Assembly: GCA_004794655.1 (NCBI GenBank)
Contig: SMMW01000273.1
Span: 62,001-126,000, forward strand
DNA length: 64,000 nt
Direction: 5' to 3'
DNA from: Marisa cornuarietis
Taxonomy: Eukaryota > Mollusca > Gastropoda > Architaenioglossa > Ampullariidae
Shown in pieces: positions 10,991 through 20,709 of the stretch (its first letter is position 1; every line of letters begins with the position of its first letter). The notes under the pieces are model-generated. The model was not told the DNA's origin. It ran no database searches and worked only from the letters and a program-made list of their open reading frames with translations. Position numbers and translations under genes: made by a program.

Positions 10991-11285
10991 AGAAGCCTGC
11001 AAGTCCTGATGTAAAACTTGAAAACCTTTGATGAAGAAAGAAGTGGACGTTAGGAAAGGAGTCTCCTGTAAGGGTATAACAGAAAGAGAGAAATGAGATG
11101 CTAGACAGCAGAGTTCTTCAAAATTGGTTTGGATCCCTCGGCAGTTTCACTAAAGGATAAAAAGACATGTGTTACCTATTTGAGAAAGGTGCAGAGCATC
11201 TCATGGAGGTAGAGGGAGAAGGAGAAAGTGAAGAAGGTCACTCATCCACATGCATCCTCTGATTGCCAAGGGAGGCAAACAATTA
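10991..11285 (-). mobile_element. LINE A endonuclease-region fragment
   Basis: It resembles 10560-10710 ('gcctttga.gaa', 'ggagtctcc.gtag', 'agaaa.gagatgctag'), so it is a second diverged copy of the endonuclease segment. Confidence 0.5.
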
Positions 11286-11392
11286 TTCTTTGAACTCCCA
11301 TCTGACATGCCTTGAGCTCATCAACTTTGTTCTGGATGGATTGAGTGTTGAACATGTTTTGATTGCGTGTCCCGAACTCCAGAGTATCTGTC
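11286..11392 (-). repeat. 107-bp inverted copy of the LINE A / Rex1 junction at 12954-13060
   Basis: It is identical by eye to the reverse complement of 12954-13060. The copied piece spans the end of the nested LINE A insertion, its target duplication and the start of Rex1 coding sequence. It was therefore copied after LINE A had inserted. Confidence 0.85.
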
Positions 11393-11700
11393 TTATTGAC
11401 AGAGAGAAAGAGAGAGAAGTTACAGCCATGACAGCCCCAAATGTTTGGTGCTGAGTAGTGTATTTTGCTGGTGATGATTTTGGTTTTTGCTGTGAATCTG
11501 TCTTGTCTGTCTGGGGTGTAGCATGCTCTTGTGGGTGTGAACTGTTTCTACAGCCTGTAGAAGGTGGTGGCATTGTATGATACAGGAATAATTTTTGTCT
11601 AAAAATTTGGAAATAAAAATTAAATTAAATTTAATGTATTTATAAAGCAAGAATCTTAATATGTCATATGCTACAATAATGAACACTCTAGTTAACTTAC
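11393..11700. other. Intron sequence, nothing recognised
   Basis: The stretch is AT-rich. It contains the exon 4 donor at its right end and a short GA run near 11400. No other features were seen. Confidence 0.4.
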
Positions 11701-11835
11701 CTTGCCACATTCAATTAAACGACAGGCCATGAAAATTACTTCTGTCTTATGCTCCCACAGCATGCGCCAGAAATCATTCACAGTGTTAAGCATAGGGCCT
11801 TGTGCAGCTATGTAGCCATTTCCACCATCAACACC
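11701..11835 (-). CDS. PTPN12/18/22-like: Phosphatase gene exon 4 (PEST-type protein tyrosine phosphatase)
   Basis: This 135-nt exon encodes 45 residues, about 98-142. It starts [14 protein letters not shown] and continues [12 protein letters not shown] and [13 protein letters not shown]. YIAxQGP, DFWRMxWE and the xVIxMAC..E.G strand are conserved motifs of classical tyrosine phosphatases. GVDG before YIA and 'MAC' are typical of the PEST group. The acceptor is cctctttgtag and the donor is AAG/gtaagt. Both ends are phase 0 and join exon 3 and exon 5 without a break. This is the strongest single piece of evidence for the host gene. Confidence 0.92.
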
Positions 11836-12439
11836 CTACAAAGAGGAGTAGAAACACTTCTTAATCTATAAAGAGAAGAATAAGTAACTTTGCATGCCTT
11901 GAGCAAGAGTTATACTGCAGGTCAAACTGACTGTACACATAACACAATTCTGTTCATAGCATTTTCAACGTAGAAGTTTATCTCTAATTTTACTTGTGTG
12001 TCACAATAAGAGTGTCTATGGAAAGAAAATAATCATGCCTGTTGCTGATTTACTATATATGGACACAATGCATTCAAGGAAGGGAACTAGGGCCTTTCAT
12101 TTTGTTTTTTATTTGACAAGGACAAAATCTGAATCTCCAGTGGGAGCAAGCCCTCATTTATGCAGGGAATAGATATCATGGTTGATGGTCAAGAATGTTC
12201 ACCATGAAGGCAACTTGCCGAAGCTCGTCAGCATTTTAGTTTTTTACATCTATTTTACTCATATCAACTGCTCATTTAGTTCAGTTCAAAGTACTGTTAG
12301 GGTTCACTTCTACAATAGTGGACAAAAAAACATCATGCAGTGTGCTTGTTTGTGCTGCTTTTGTGTATTTTCCTGGACTTCGAGAACAACTAGCTATCAA
12401 GATGGTGGGCCTCCACTATGTTGTACAGTCGGGAGTACC
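11836..12439. other. Intron sequence, nothing recognised
   Basis: The stretch lies between exon 4 and the Rex1-type LINE. It is AT-rich and has no motif I can name. The left end of the LINE is not sharp. Confidence 0.4.
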
Positions 12440-12638
12440 TTCTCGAACCATCTTCGGCTACCCTTCAGCTTGACACTTCCAACTTTCCAACTGATATCTT
12501 ACCTCCAGACTCAGCTGAAGCGAAAGAGAGGAAGCAGAAGTGGAGTTCAGTGCCGGCGTAGGAAACTTGATCTTAATGACAGACATAAAGCTCCACCACT
12601 GCCTTCTGTTCTGCTTTCTAATGTTCAATCCATCCAGA

Positions 12639-13001
12639 TTGTTTGTTTGTTTGTGCCAGCAACTAGGGCTATATCACGGCGAGAACAGTTACTTTGCTTT
12701 AAAAAGTTTAGGGACCAACCCTTAAGTATTATAACCATAACATCTTAAAAACCAACACAAGAAGCAGGAACAACATAAAAGAGTGACATATAAAAATGGG
12801 TGGCCCAAAAAGCCACCAACAAACCAATAACCAATAACTATGAAGTTATAAAAACTCAAATCTTGTGGTAAAGCCTCCTTAAAAATGTAAAGATAGCTGC
12901 CGATGGGACGGACCTAAACAAAGAAAACAAGGGGTCTACACTAAAAAACTGCCGACAGATACTCTGGAGTTCGGGACACGCAATCAAAACATGTTCAACA
13001 C
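12639..13001 (-). mobile_element. Nested LINE A 3' fragment with 14-bp target duplication
   Basis: The word tcaatccatccaga occurs at 12625-12638 and again at 13002-13015, and the Rex1 coding frame continues across it. The insert carries the (TTTG)n end at the left, which is the 3' tail on the minus strand. It is a 363-bp 5'-truncated copy ending in the C-terminal knuckle (EHVLIACPELQ). Confidence 0.92.
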
Positions 13002-14413
13002 TCAATCCATCCAGAACAAAGTTGATGAGCTCAAGGCATGTCAGATGGGAGTTCAAAGAAACGTGTCTCCTTGCTTTCACCGAGACTTGGATAAGGGAGG
13101 CCGACAGTGACAATGATTTATATGTCAGCGGGTTTGGCCATCCCATTCGCATGAATAGACGTCACCAGCAAATCCACCTGCAGAGGCGTGTTTTTACATA
13201 AATGAACATTACTGCAACACCGTTGTGGTCAGGGAACGACTGTGTACCACTGATCTTGAACTGTTGTCCATTTCCCTTACAACCCTTACTTTCCCTTACT
13301 ACCTCCCCAGGGAATTCCCTCCGCTGTTTTACACACTTGTGTATATACACCCACGTGCCAATGCAAAGACCGCCACTCACCTGATCGTTGATGTGATACA
13401 CAAATTAGACACCATTCCCCCGAGTTTATCCTTAGTGATCCTCACTGACGGCTTACCAGGTTACTTAAAAGCTATGAGCAATATGTATCCTGCTTCACTA
13501 CACAGACAAATTCTATTATCGACCTTTGTTACGGCACTGTTTCTGGTGCTTAAAAAACACTTACGACTTACCATCCCTTGGAGTGTCGTATCACAATAGC
13601 ATTCTCCTGGGGCCGGTGTATAAGACAGTGTGTCGGCAATTTACACCTGTGGTGGAGACAGTAAAGTGCTGAACAGAAAAGAGTATCACCCAATTGCAGG
13701 GGTACTTTGACTGCATAAACTGGAAGGTTTTTATTATTCCAGTGAAAATCTAAATGACTTGGCTGATGTTGTGTCTTCTTACATCACTTTCTGTCTTGAC
13801 ACAGTCGTACCCTCCAAGAAATATGCCATCTTTCCGAATAATAAACCCTGGGTAACAAAGGATCTCAAATCTGTTTTGAAAAATAAGAAGAGTATATTTT
13901 ATACTTGAACTGTCAGGATGCGATTAGGGAGGCAAAGAAAATGTACAAAGACAAAGATGAGTAGCAATTCAGTATGGCATGATATCAATCGCAAAGAAAA
14001 TTTTCTTAAAAAACCAGTGGCACTTGCAGGCATTGATGAGTGTGATCTTCCCAACGTGCTTAATTCTTTTTATGCCCGCTTTGAGAAACACGACTTCTCT
14101 CACAATGTTTCCGTATTAAAACAGTCTCTGGTCCCTGAGCATGGGTTGGTGATTGCCCAGTCCTGTGTCAAAGATCTCTTGAGGCGAGTAAATGTTAATA
14201 AGGCTCCAGGTACAGAAAGGATCTGTGGACGCATTCTCTCTCCATCACTGCGCCGAACAACTTAGCAAAGTTTTACAGCTTCTGTTCTAGCTCTCTGTAG
14301 ATTCTGGTCTCATTCCTGATATTTGGAAACTTTCGCACATTGTGCCTGTTCCAAAAGTCACTAGGCCCAGTCAACCCAACAACTTCAGATGAGTCATTCT
14401 TACGTTAACTATC

Positions 14414-14773
14414 ATGAAATCCCTTGAGAAAATCGTAAGGAGCGAGGTTATGACTGCTGTTGATAAATATCTTGACCCGCTGCAGTTTGCCTATAGAGCT
14501 GGAAGAGGTGTCGATGATGCTAAGCTGTTTATACTAAATACGCTGTACAAACATCTGGAGAAACCTAAAGCTCATGCCAGGCTTCTCTTTGCTGATTTTT
14601 CTTCTGCTTTTAACACTCACTTGTTAGTGGATAGTCTAGTTTCAGACTTCCATCTATCCCACCAACTAACTCTCTGGATCCTGGACTTTTTAACAAACAG
14701 GCAGCAGAGAGTTTCTGTTAATGGTCTTCTCTCACATCCTGTTGTCACCTGTATAGGTTCCCCTCAAGGCTGA
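14414..14773 (+). pseudogene. Rex1-type LINE reverse transcriptase, best-preserved 119 codons
   Basis: The stretch keeps the finger and palm blocks QFAYRAGRGVDDA, LFADFSSAFNT (first catalytic Asp in FADFSSAFN), LTNRQQRVSVNG and GSPQG, then stops at a TGA in place of the expected cysteine codon. FADDS follows in the same element after the stop. The full ORF2 of the family would be about 900-1000 codons, so this is a fragment of a dead polymerase. Confidence 0.8.
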
Positions 14774-14930
14774 TGCTTGTCTCCACTACTGTTCATACTC
14801 TATACTAACAGTTGTAGAAGCACTATGGATAGGAGCTTTCTTATAAAATTTGCTGATGACTCTGCCTTGCTGTAACTTTTGTATGATAATGAACATGTTC
14901 ACAGTGGCGCTCTTCCTGACTTTGTACACT

Positions 14931-15531
14931 TCTTCTTATTCCTTTTCGCCCCAAGTGGAGCATAGGGCCGCAACTACACCATGCCATTGAACCCGGTTCT
15001 GGGCCTCCCTCCCCAGTTGAGCCCATGTCATTCCAGCTGCCTCCGCCTCGCCGTGGACCGATCTTCTCCACATCTGTCTGGGTCTCCCATCCCTGCGCCT
15101 CCCCTGTGGGTTCCAGTCCAGAGCTTGTCGTGTTCGATTTTCGGCCGGCTTTCAAAGGGTGTGACCGATCCAGCCCCACTTTTGCTTCTTGATGTCTTGG
15201 CTGGCAGGTTTTTGGTTGGCTCTCTCCCACAGGTATGCACTGGAGATCTTCTCGGGCCATCTGATGTTGAAAATATGGCGCAAACATCTGTTGATGAATG
15301 TTTGAATCTTGTTGGTGGTGGTGTTTGTCATACACCATATCTCAGACCCATATAGAAGGACAGATTTTACGTTTGTATGAAAGATGCGGATCTTGGTGTA
15401 CTGAGATAATGCCTTGGAATTCCAGACTGGTCGCAGGATGTGGAATGCTTGCCTGGCTTTATTTATTCTGTTTCTTACATCTTCATCTGCACCTCCATCC
15501 TTGGTGACTATGCTGCCTAGGTAGGTGAAGC
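14931..15531 (-). mobile_element. Nested RTE-type LINE 3' fragment with 13-bp target duplication
   Basis: The word gactttgtacact flanks it at 14918-14930 and 15532-15544. The minus strand encodes the C-terminal RT tract [47 protein letters not shown] and KWGWIGHTL. This is the pattern of RTE elements related to schistosome SR2. The 3' end has an A/AG-rich tail. A related fragment is at 37803-38181. Confidence 0.88.
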
Positions 15532-15544
15532 GACTTTGTACACT

Positions 15545-16165
15545 GGTGTGACGAAAACTTCTTTGTCTTAAATGCCTCAAAGTCTAAGGAAATGATCTTC
15601 GACTTTTGGATGATCAAGCCTGAGGCAGTCATCAGTACAATCCATGGTGATGCCATCATGGTAGTCAACTCCTAAATATTTAGGTACAATTTTTGACAAC
15701 AAGCTTAAATGGGAAATAAACACTGATATGATCCTCTGTAAGAGCCAACAACACCTATACCTCCTACGGAAACTCATATCTTTTTCTGTCAGCTCTGTTA
15801 TCCTCACTTGGTTCTATCAGTCCTTTATTGAAAGTCGCATCACTTTTTTTTTTTTTTTTGATCTCTTGGTTTCATAACCTCTCCCTAGGGAATTTGAACA
15901 GTCTTGTCTCCCTTGTTAATATCTGTTCCAACATCACCGGAATCAGGCTGAGGGACTTGGCAGCCTTCTGTCATCAGCAAATCCTTAGCAAGGCTTCCCG
16001 CATCCTTTCTATTTCTAATCATGCATTGGCATGTGAGTTTTCACTCTTGCAGTCTGGCTGTAGGTACCAAATGCCTGTATGCAGAACCAATCATCACTGT
16101 AACTCATTCATTCCATGTGCCATTTACTTGATCGACTCCCTACTGGCCATGATCTTGTACTAGCC
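15545..16165 (+). pseudogene. Rex1-type LINE ORF2 C-terminal remnant
   Basis: After the RTE insertion, shifted frames give a YLG-like block, LISWFHNLSLGNLNSLVSLV, CSNITGIRLRDL, KASRILSISNHAL and SFIPCAIYL. All are in the order of Rex1/L2-type C-termini. A T18 run at about 15847-15864 sits inside it. Confidence 0.75.
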
Positions 16166-16339
16166 TGAGGTGACAGAGGTCACCAACTGTATCTACTGTT
16201 GCTTGGAATATGTGTGTGTGAGAGAGAGAGAGAAATTACTTCAATATGTATATGTATTTAATTATCTCTATATATTGCTAGTACAAGCACGATCTGGAAT
16301 TGTCTTTGTGGATCAATAATATTGCATTGTATTGTACTG

Positions 16340-17590
16340 ACAATAGCTTCAATATTGAAACAGCCACAACATGCTCTCGGCACATTGCCCAGGTAGTGGA
16401 TAGGAGAATAACCTCCAGATATGGAGGTTAGCTATGAAATAATCCTGGCTCTTCCTCGACGAAAAAGCACTTGTAGACCAACTGGCCATGTTCCTACCAA
16501 GAGGGGGAGGATTGCAGTAGGATATACTTCATGTGTTCAATGACAGGTCCACCATGTGATAAAGAGCCATGTTATAAGCTCTGGCCTTGGGGTGGGATCC
16601 TTGCAAGCAATTTCCCCTGTGCTCACAAGGCAAAACATACAGGCAAAGACATGCTGAAAGTAATAAAGAACCACATCAGCACCACCACAGAGGATCTGTT
16701 AGCAGAAGAACAGGCTAGATTCAGACTAGGCAGAAGCACAGTTTAGCCACGGCTTCTGCTAACGCAAAAAATTGTGTACAGTACGCATTAAAAGTTCAGA
16801 GGACCCCTTCAAATTTGGGCGAAGAACAGATACAAAATTGGGTAAGTGAAGTGTCTGACATCGTAGCCCAACCTATTGTTGTCGTCTGCTACAAGGTGAG
16901 AGTAACTTCCCTTGCACTGAGTTTTTTTTTTCCCTTACCGGAAAGAGTTCCATTAACCTATTTCCAAGATGTCGTTGACAGTGTGGTTAAAATCATCGTT
17001 GATTTGTTGATTTTTTTTTCACATTGTAAAGGGCCCCCTTAGAGTTAGCCTGGGACCCCTTAGAAATCTGAAGGGGTCCCTGGGACCCCAAAGAATTTAG
17101 CCTTAGCAGAAGCCCTGGTTTAGCAGAACTTCAACTGCTGCATCTTTATAAAGAACCATCTTCAGCATCAGCAAGACCTCTATCACAACTTCATAAACTT
17201 TCAAAAGGCATTTGACAGAGTCTGGCACAAGGGACTATAGCATATGATGCAAAAATTCAACTTTGAAGACGGCCTCATTCAAGTCATCTAAGGGCTATAT
17301 AATAGCTCAACGTGCACAGTACTGCTAGATAACCAAATGGGAGCTCACTTTTGCACCACAGCAGGCGTAGGTCAAGGGTGTCCTCTATCACAAGTGCTGT
17401 TCAATATCTTCTTTAAGAACATCACGTGTGAAACTCTCCACGAACATGACACTTCCATTTCCATTGGTGGAAGGCTGCTCTGCAACCTACACTTTGCGGG
17501 CAAACAACACAGACCTGTTAGCAGGTACTGACAAAGAACTGTAAGATCTTACCAGCAAACTCACATGAAAGTTCAAAACATATGGAATGG
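16340..17590 (+). mobile_element. RTE LINE fragment (same family as 43959-47500), split by a hAT element
   Basis: Before the split the frame reads EDLLAEEQARFRLGRSTV. After it come YHNFINFQKAFDRVWHKGL and GVGQGCPLSQVLFNIF. These match blocks of the intact RTE ORF at 44263-47460. Stops, small deletions and a lost FADD (FAGK in its place) show it is dead. Confidence 0.8.
16748..17117. mobile_element. Short non-autonomous hAT element with 7-bp flanking repeat
   Basis: The termini are inverted: ccacggcttctgctaa-like on the left and the complement of cagggcttctgctaag on the right. gtttagc flanks both sides (16741-16747, 17118-17124), or 8 bp with one mismatch. The element splits the RTE reading frame cleanly. 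The copy at 52893-53356 shares termini and internal sequence. It has no coding capacity of its own. Confidence 0.8.
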
Positions 17591-17596
17591 AGCTTG

Positions 17597-18200
17597 TGTT
17601 TTATGATGTGCCAGAAACTAAGGCTACATCATGGCAAGAAAAGGTGTGACACATTCAAAGGTTAGAAGACAAAACCTCTCGGTGATCCATATCAAGAAAT
17701 GGAAACATAAGGAAAAATGCTAATTATAAAAGGATAGGCAATATGTAAAAAGGGTATTGTGGCCTAAAGGGCCCAAAACAAACCAAAATGTAACAAAACA
17801 TAAAATCATTGAATACGATGATGAAGCCCTTTCCGCTTTAAGAAAGTAGCTGCCAATGGATAAGATCTAAATAAGGAAAACAGAATGCCTACTGTAAAAA
17901 AAAAAATGCTGGCAGATACTTTGGGAACCAGGATATGTATTTTAAACATGTACAACAACCAAAATCTCCAGGCACCAAGGACAAACCGGTGGGGGTTCAC
18001 CTACTGAAAGGTGGAAATGCATAGCACAGGTGTGCCCATACTTAGTCTGCTAAGTACTACCTCCTCTCACCACATAGAATGGCATGAAGGTGGGTGTTCA
18101 GAAAGACAGGGATTGGCCCAGAGTGCACCAGTGGCACTGTCAAAGGGAATAAACATGGGTTGTGAAGATACACCAGTGACTGCAACTGACCAGGACAGTG
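17597..18200 (-). mobile_element. LINE A 3'-end fragment
   Basis: It has the family 3' block ('gatgtgccagaaactaaggc'), a diverged C-terminal region ('ggcaccaaggacaaac') and the 'cctcctctcaccacatagaa' segment. It is truncated near the start of RNase H. Confidence 0.75.
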
Positions 18201-18204
18201 TAAT

Positions 18205-18791
18205 AGTGCATTGTGGGGTATACCTGCTACACAGTTAGATCGACTCCAAAGAGTTCAGAACACAGCCGCCAGGATTGTCACCCGTGCAAAGTCGTCCACT
18301 GAGCACATCACTCCTATACTACAGAGCATTCACTGGCTCCCATTGAACAAGCGTATTGATTACAAAGTGCTTTTGATTGCTCAGTCCTGCATGTTCAAAA
18401 CTGCTCCTGACTATTTGCAAGAGGTAGTTCCTCCTTACCAGATATCACGCTCTGGCTCCCAATCACGCTTCTGTCTCCCTGCAGTGAAAGACACAAACAA
18501 GAAGCGCACTGGAGCCAGGGCTTTCACAAACGTTCCACCTAAGCTGTGGAATCCCCTGCCATCGTCATTGTCCACCATCACCTCAGCAACCACGTTTCGA
18601 AAAAGACTGAAGCCTCATTTTGTTTACTTAAGAAGGATTTCAACAGCCAAGCACCATTTCTGTCTTTATTATTTTTTACTTTCTTGTCGTTTTATTTTTT
18701 TCTCTTCTTCTCTTTTATTTTGCAGCGCAATGAGCATTCTTCGGAATGGATACCAGCGCATTATAAATGGACATCATCATCATCATCATTG
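18205..18791 (+). pseudogene. CR1/L2-group LINE C-terminus and 3' tail
   Basis: A frame at 18211-18792 encodes the conserved C-terminal tract: LDRLQRVQNTAARIVTR, IHWLPLNKRIDYK, RAFTNVPPKLWNPLP and FRKRLKPHF. The end of the frame, a run of histidines, is only the (CAT)n tail of the element at 18768-18791. It is a 5'-truncated retrotransposon copy. Confidence 0.88.
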
Positions 18792-19476
18792 ACGGCCTGG
18801 TCCACTCGAACATTGCCTGGGATACCAGTATGGCCAGGAGCCCAAATTAAAACAATTTCCTTGTTGCAAGAAAGGATGGTTAAGTTGGTTAGTGTGGTTT
18901 AACGCAGTGCTAGCAACTATAATGGCGATAGAAAGTGACGTTAAATTAAATGGTTATAAACCAAAGAACACCATGATAACATCCTTAACAGAACTAATAA
19001 AATAAGGAACAATGCTAATATAAAAGTGGTGGGGGGGGGACTAAAAGGGAATGTCTTGGGTTAAAAAGCCACCAATAAAATCAGAATCCCAAACCAAAAA
19101 CTAACAAGATACTTAAAAACCGTAAATCTTATAATATAGTCCTATTCTTTTTACAGACAAAAAAACAGCTGCCAATGGGATGGACCTAAATAAAAAAAAC
19201 AAAGAGCCTGCACCAAAAACTTGCTGCTAAATACTCTGGAGCCCAGGACAGTTTGTTAAAACATATACTATTGTAAAAATTCCCCAACACCAAGGACAAC
19301 CTGGTGCATGGTGGTTCACCTCGTAAAAGGTGCGACTGTGTGGCATAGTTGTGTCCTAACCTTAGTCTAGTAAGTACCTCCTCCCGTCACACAAGACGGC
19401 ATGGAGGCAGGCAGTCAGAAAGACAGGGTTAGTGTGATTAACACTGTGCCAGCAACTTAGACCATATTACGGCAAG
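18792..19476 (-). mobile_element. LINE A fragments (RNase H piece, then 3' end)
   Basis: The segment 18792-18870 matches the RNase H region of copy 2 ('ctggg.atacc.g.atggccaggagccca'). The segment 18890-19435 is the C-terminal region and 3' UTR. From 19436 another LINE A 3' end starts and is interrupted at 19477. Confidence 0.7.
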
Positions 19477-19907
19477 GGTTCCCGGTCGTTTCGACTAGGG
19501 TCGTTTCAACTAAGCCGTTTCGTCTAATGGTCGAGTCATCTATAGGACGCACGAAATGCTATAGGACGCATGAAATGGAAAAAATTGAAGTGACTTGAAT
19601 GTTAATAAACGATTTAAATCTATCATGTAAATTAATAGTGCTAATTGTCGCGTTAAGCAATCGGGGTCCACACGTTCCACTCTCGCATGCATGCTCTCAA
19701 CCACATAGACTCAACAAGCACTCAAACGCCCGATGCCGGCGACGCATCCAACCGTCCCTCAGTGTAAAAATTGATGCGCACACGTGTAAACAGTAAAAAA
19801 ACACCAACTGTTAGATGAAACGACTTAGTCGAACCGACCTTAGTCGAACTGACCCTAGTCGAAACGACCGTTAGTCGAACTGACCCTAGTCGAATCGACC
19901 GGTTACC
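19477..19907. mobile_element. Foldback-like MITE with repeat-built termini, copy 1
   Basis: The ends are inverted: ggttcccggtcgtttcgact on the left, and on the right the complement of ggtaaccggtcgattcgact. The right end is built of about five copies of a 15-16-bp unit, 'ttagtcgaactgaccc' and variants. The 8-bp word acggcaag is duplicated (19469-19476, 19908-19915). Removing the 431-bp element restores an uninterrupted LINE A tail. It has no coding capacity. The 8-bp duplication would fit hAT or several other superfamilies, so I leave it unassigned. Confidence 0.85.
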
Positions 19908-19990
19908 ACGGCAAGAGAAAGTAATGTTACATTAAATGGTTATATATCGAGAAACCCCATGAAAACATCTTTAACAGAACTGCCAAAATA
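19908..19990 (-). mobile_element. LINE A 3'-end, continuation
   Basis: 'gagaaagtaatgttacatta' and 'taacagaactgccaaaataa' continue the fragment that starts at 19436. Confidence 0.6.
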
Positions 19991-20336
19991 AGTAACAATA
20001 AACACCTGTGTGCTCATGGGTGTATGTCTTTATCACAAACTTTGCTATGAAATGATAAGACTGCCCATCATTGTCATCATCACTAACATCATGATCTTTG
20101 CATTCTAGTTCTTTTGAGACTTTCTACAAATACATCATTGATACAGCTCTCTGGCACAAGTGTGCTGCTGAAGCAACAATCATCACATTATCTGGAGTCA
20201 ATCAGGCATCAATTAAAATCTCCGCGGCTTGATAGAGCATAGGGGGAAAACCCAGTAAGACGCTGGTTTAGCTATATGCCTCACTGGTTTGTTACTACAC
20301 AACTTAAGTTATTTATTTATTTTTTTAAAAGCTTGC
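19991..20336. other. Intron sequence, nothing recognised
   Basis: This is the left flank of exon 3, containing the GC splice donor at 20331-20336. No repeat signature was seen. Confidence 0.4.
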
Positions 20337-20413
20337 CTTTATGAATGTTGCATTGATGTAGCTGGATCCTGCCTCGCCTTCAACAGTGGACAGTACAACT
20401 CGTCTGTCATCCC
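20337..20413 (-). CDS. PTPN12/18/22-like: Phosphatase gene exon 3 (with GC splice donor)
   Basis: This is a 77-nt exon. Its first two bases complete an Arg codon begun in exon 2, and 25 codons follow, ending SYINATFIK (about residues 89-97). This corresponds to the (S/N)DYINAxFI motif of tyrosine phosphatases, with Ser in place of the usual Asp. The segment before it, DDRRVVLS, matches the conserved D.xRVxLS strand. The acceptor has a good pyrimidine tract (ttttctcttccctcctc) ending ataag. The donor is AAG/gcaagc, a GC rather than GT site. Phase bookkeeping (1 in, 0 out) fits exon 2 and exon 4 exactly, which supports the call despite its small size. Confidence 0.82.
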
Positions 20414-20709
20414 CTTATTGGCATTGAGGAGGGAAGAGAAAATAAAATATTTCGTCAGATGGAATTTTGTTCCTGATAATTGCTTTAATCACCTGCCACA
20501 CTTGAGTCCATTGAAAATAGCTCTGTGAAAGGCAGTGCTACAAAAAATTAAGACACATTTAAACATAAGGTAGCATAATTCCTGACAATAAAATTGCTGA
20601 ATCTAAGCAATGACTTAAGAGAACAATGAAGCAAAATATGCAAATAAAATTTGCTGGATACCACTCATTTGAATATGTTAAGGAGGAATTAAAAAAATAA
20701 ACTAAACAA
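20414..20709. other. Intron 2 sequence, nothing recognised
   Basis: AT-rich sequence. The acceptor pyrimidine tract of exon 3 lies at its left end. Confidence 0.4.

Larger units (their letters stand above)
12440..16339 (+). mobile_element. Rex1-type (CR1/L2-related) LINE with two nested insertions
   Basis: Coding blocks appear in order on the plus strand. They are the ORF2 start (PPLPSVLLSNVQSIQ at about 12590), endonuclease pieces (YLPREFPP..., VILTDGLPG where GDFN would stand) and RT. RT blocks are PLQFAYRAGRGVDDA, LFADFSSAFNT, GSPQG, then FADDSALL near 14860. The C-terminal RT tract (KYLG-like, FYQSFIESR, SFIPCAI) runs to about 16160, followed by a short 3' UTR and a TTG/CATTG-rich tail. 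Stops and frameshifts are frequent, so it is dead. LINE A (12639-13001) and an RTE element (14931-15531) sit inside it. Confidence 0.8.

Noticed and set aside
18211..18792. Open frame ending in six histidines
   Set aside because: The histidines are the (CAT)n microsatellite tail of a CR1/L2 LINE. The rest is the LINE C-terminus, not a metal-binding protein.
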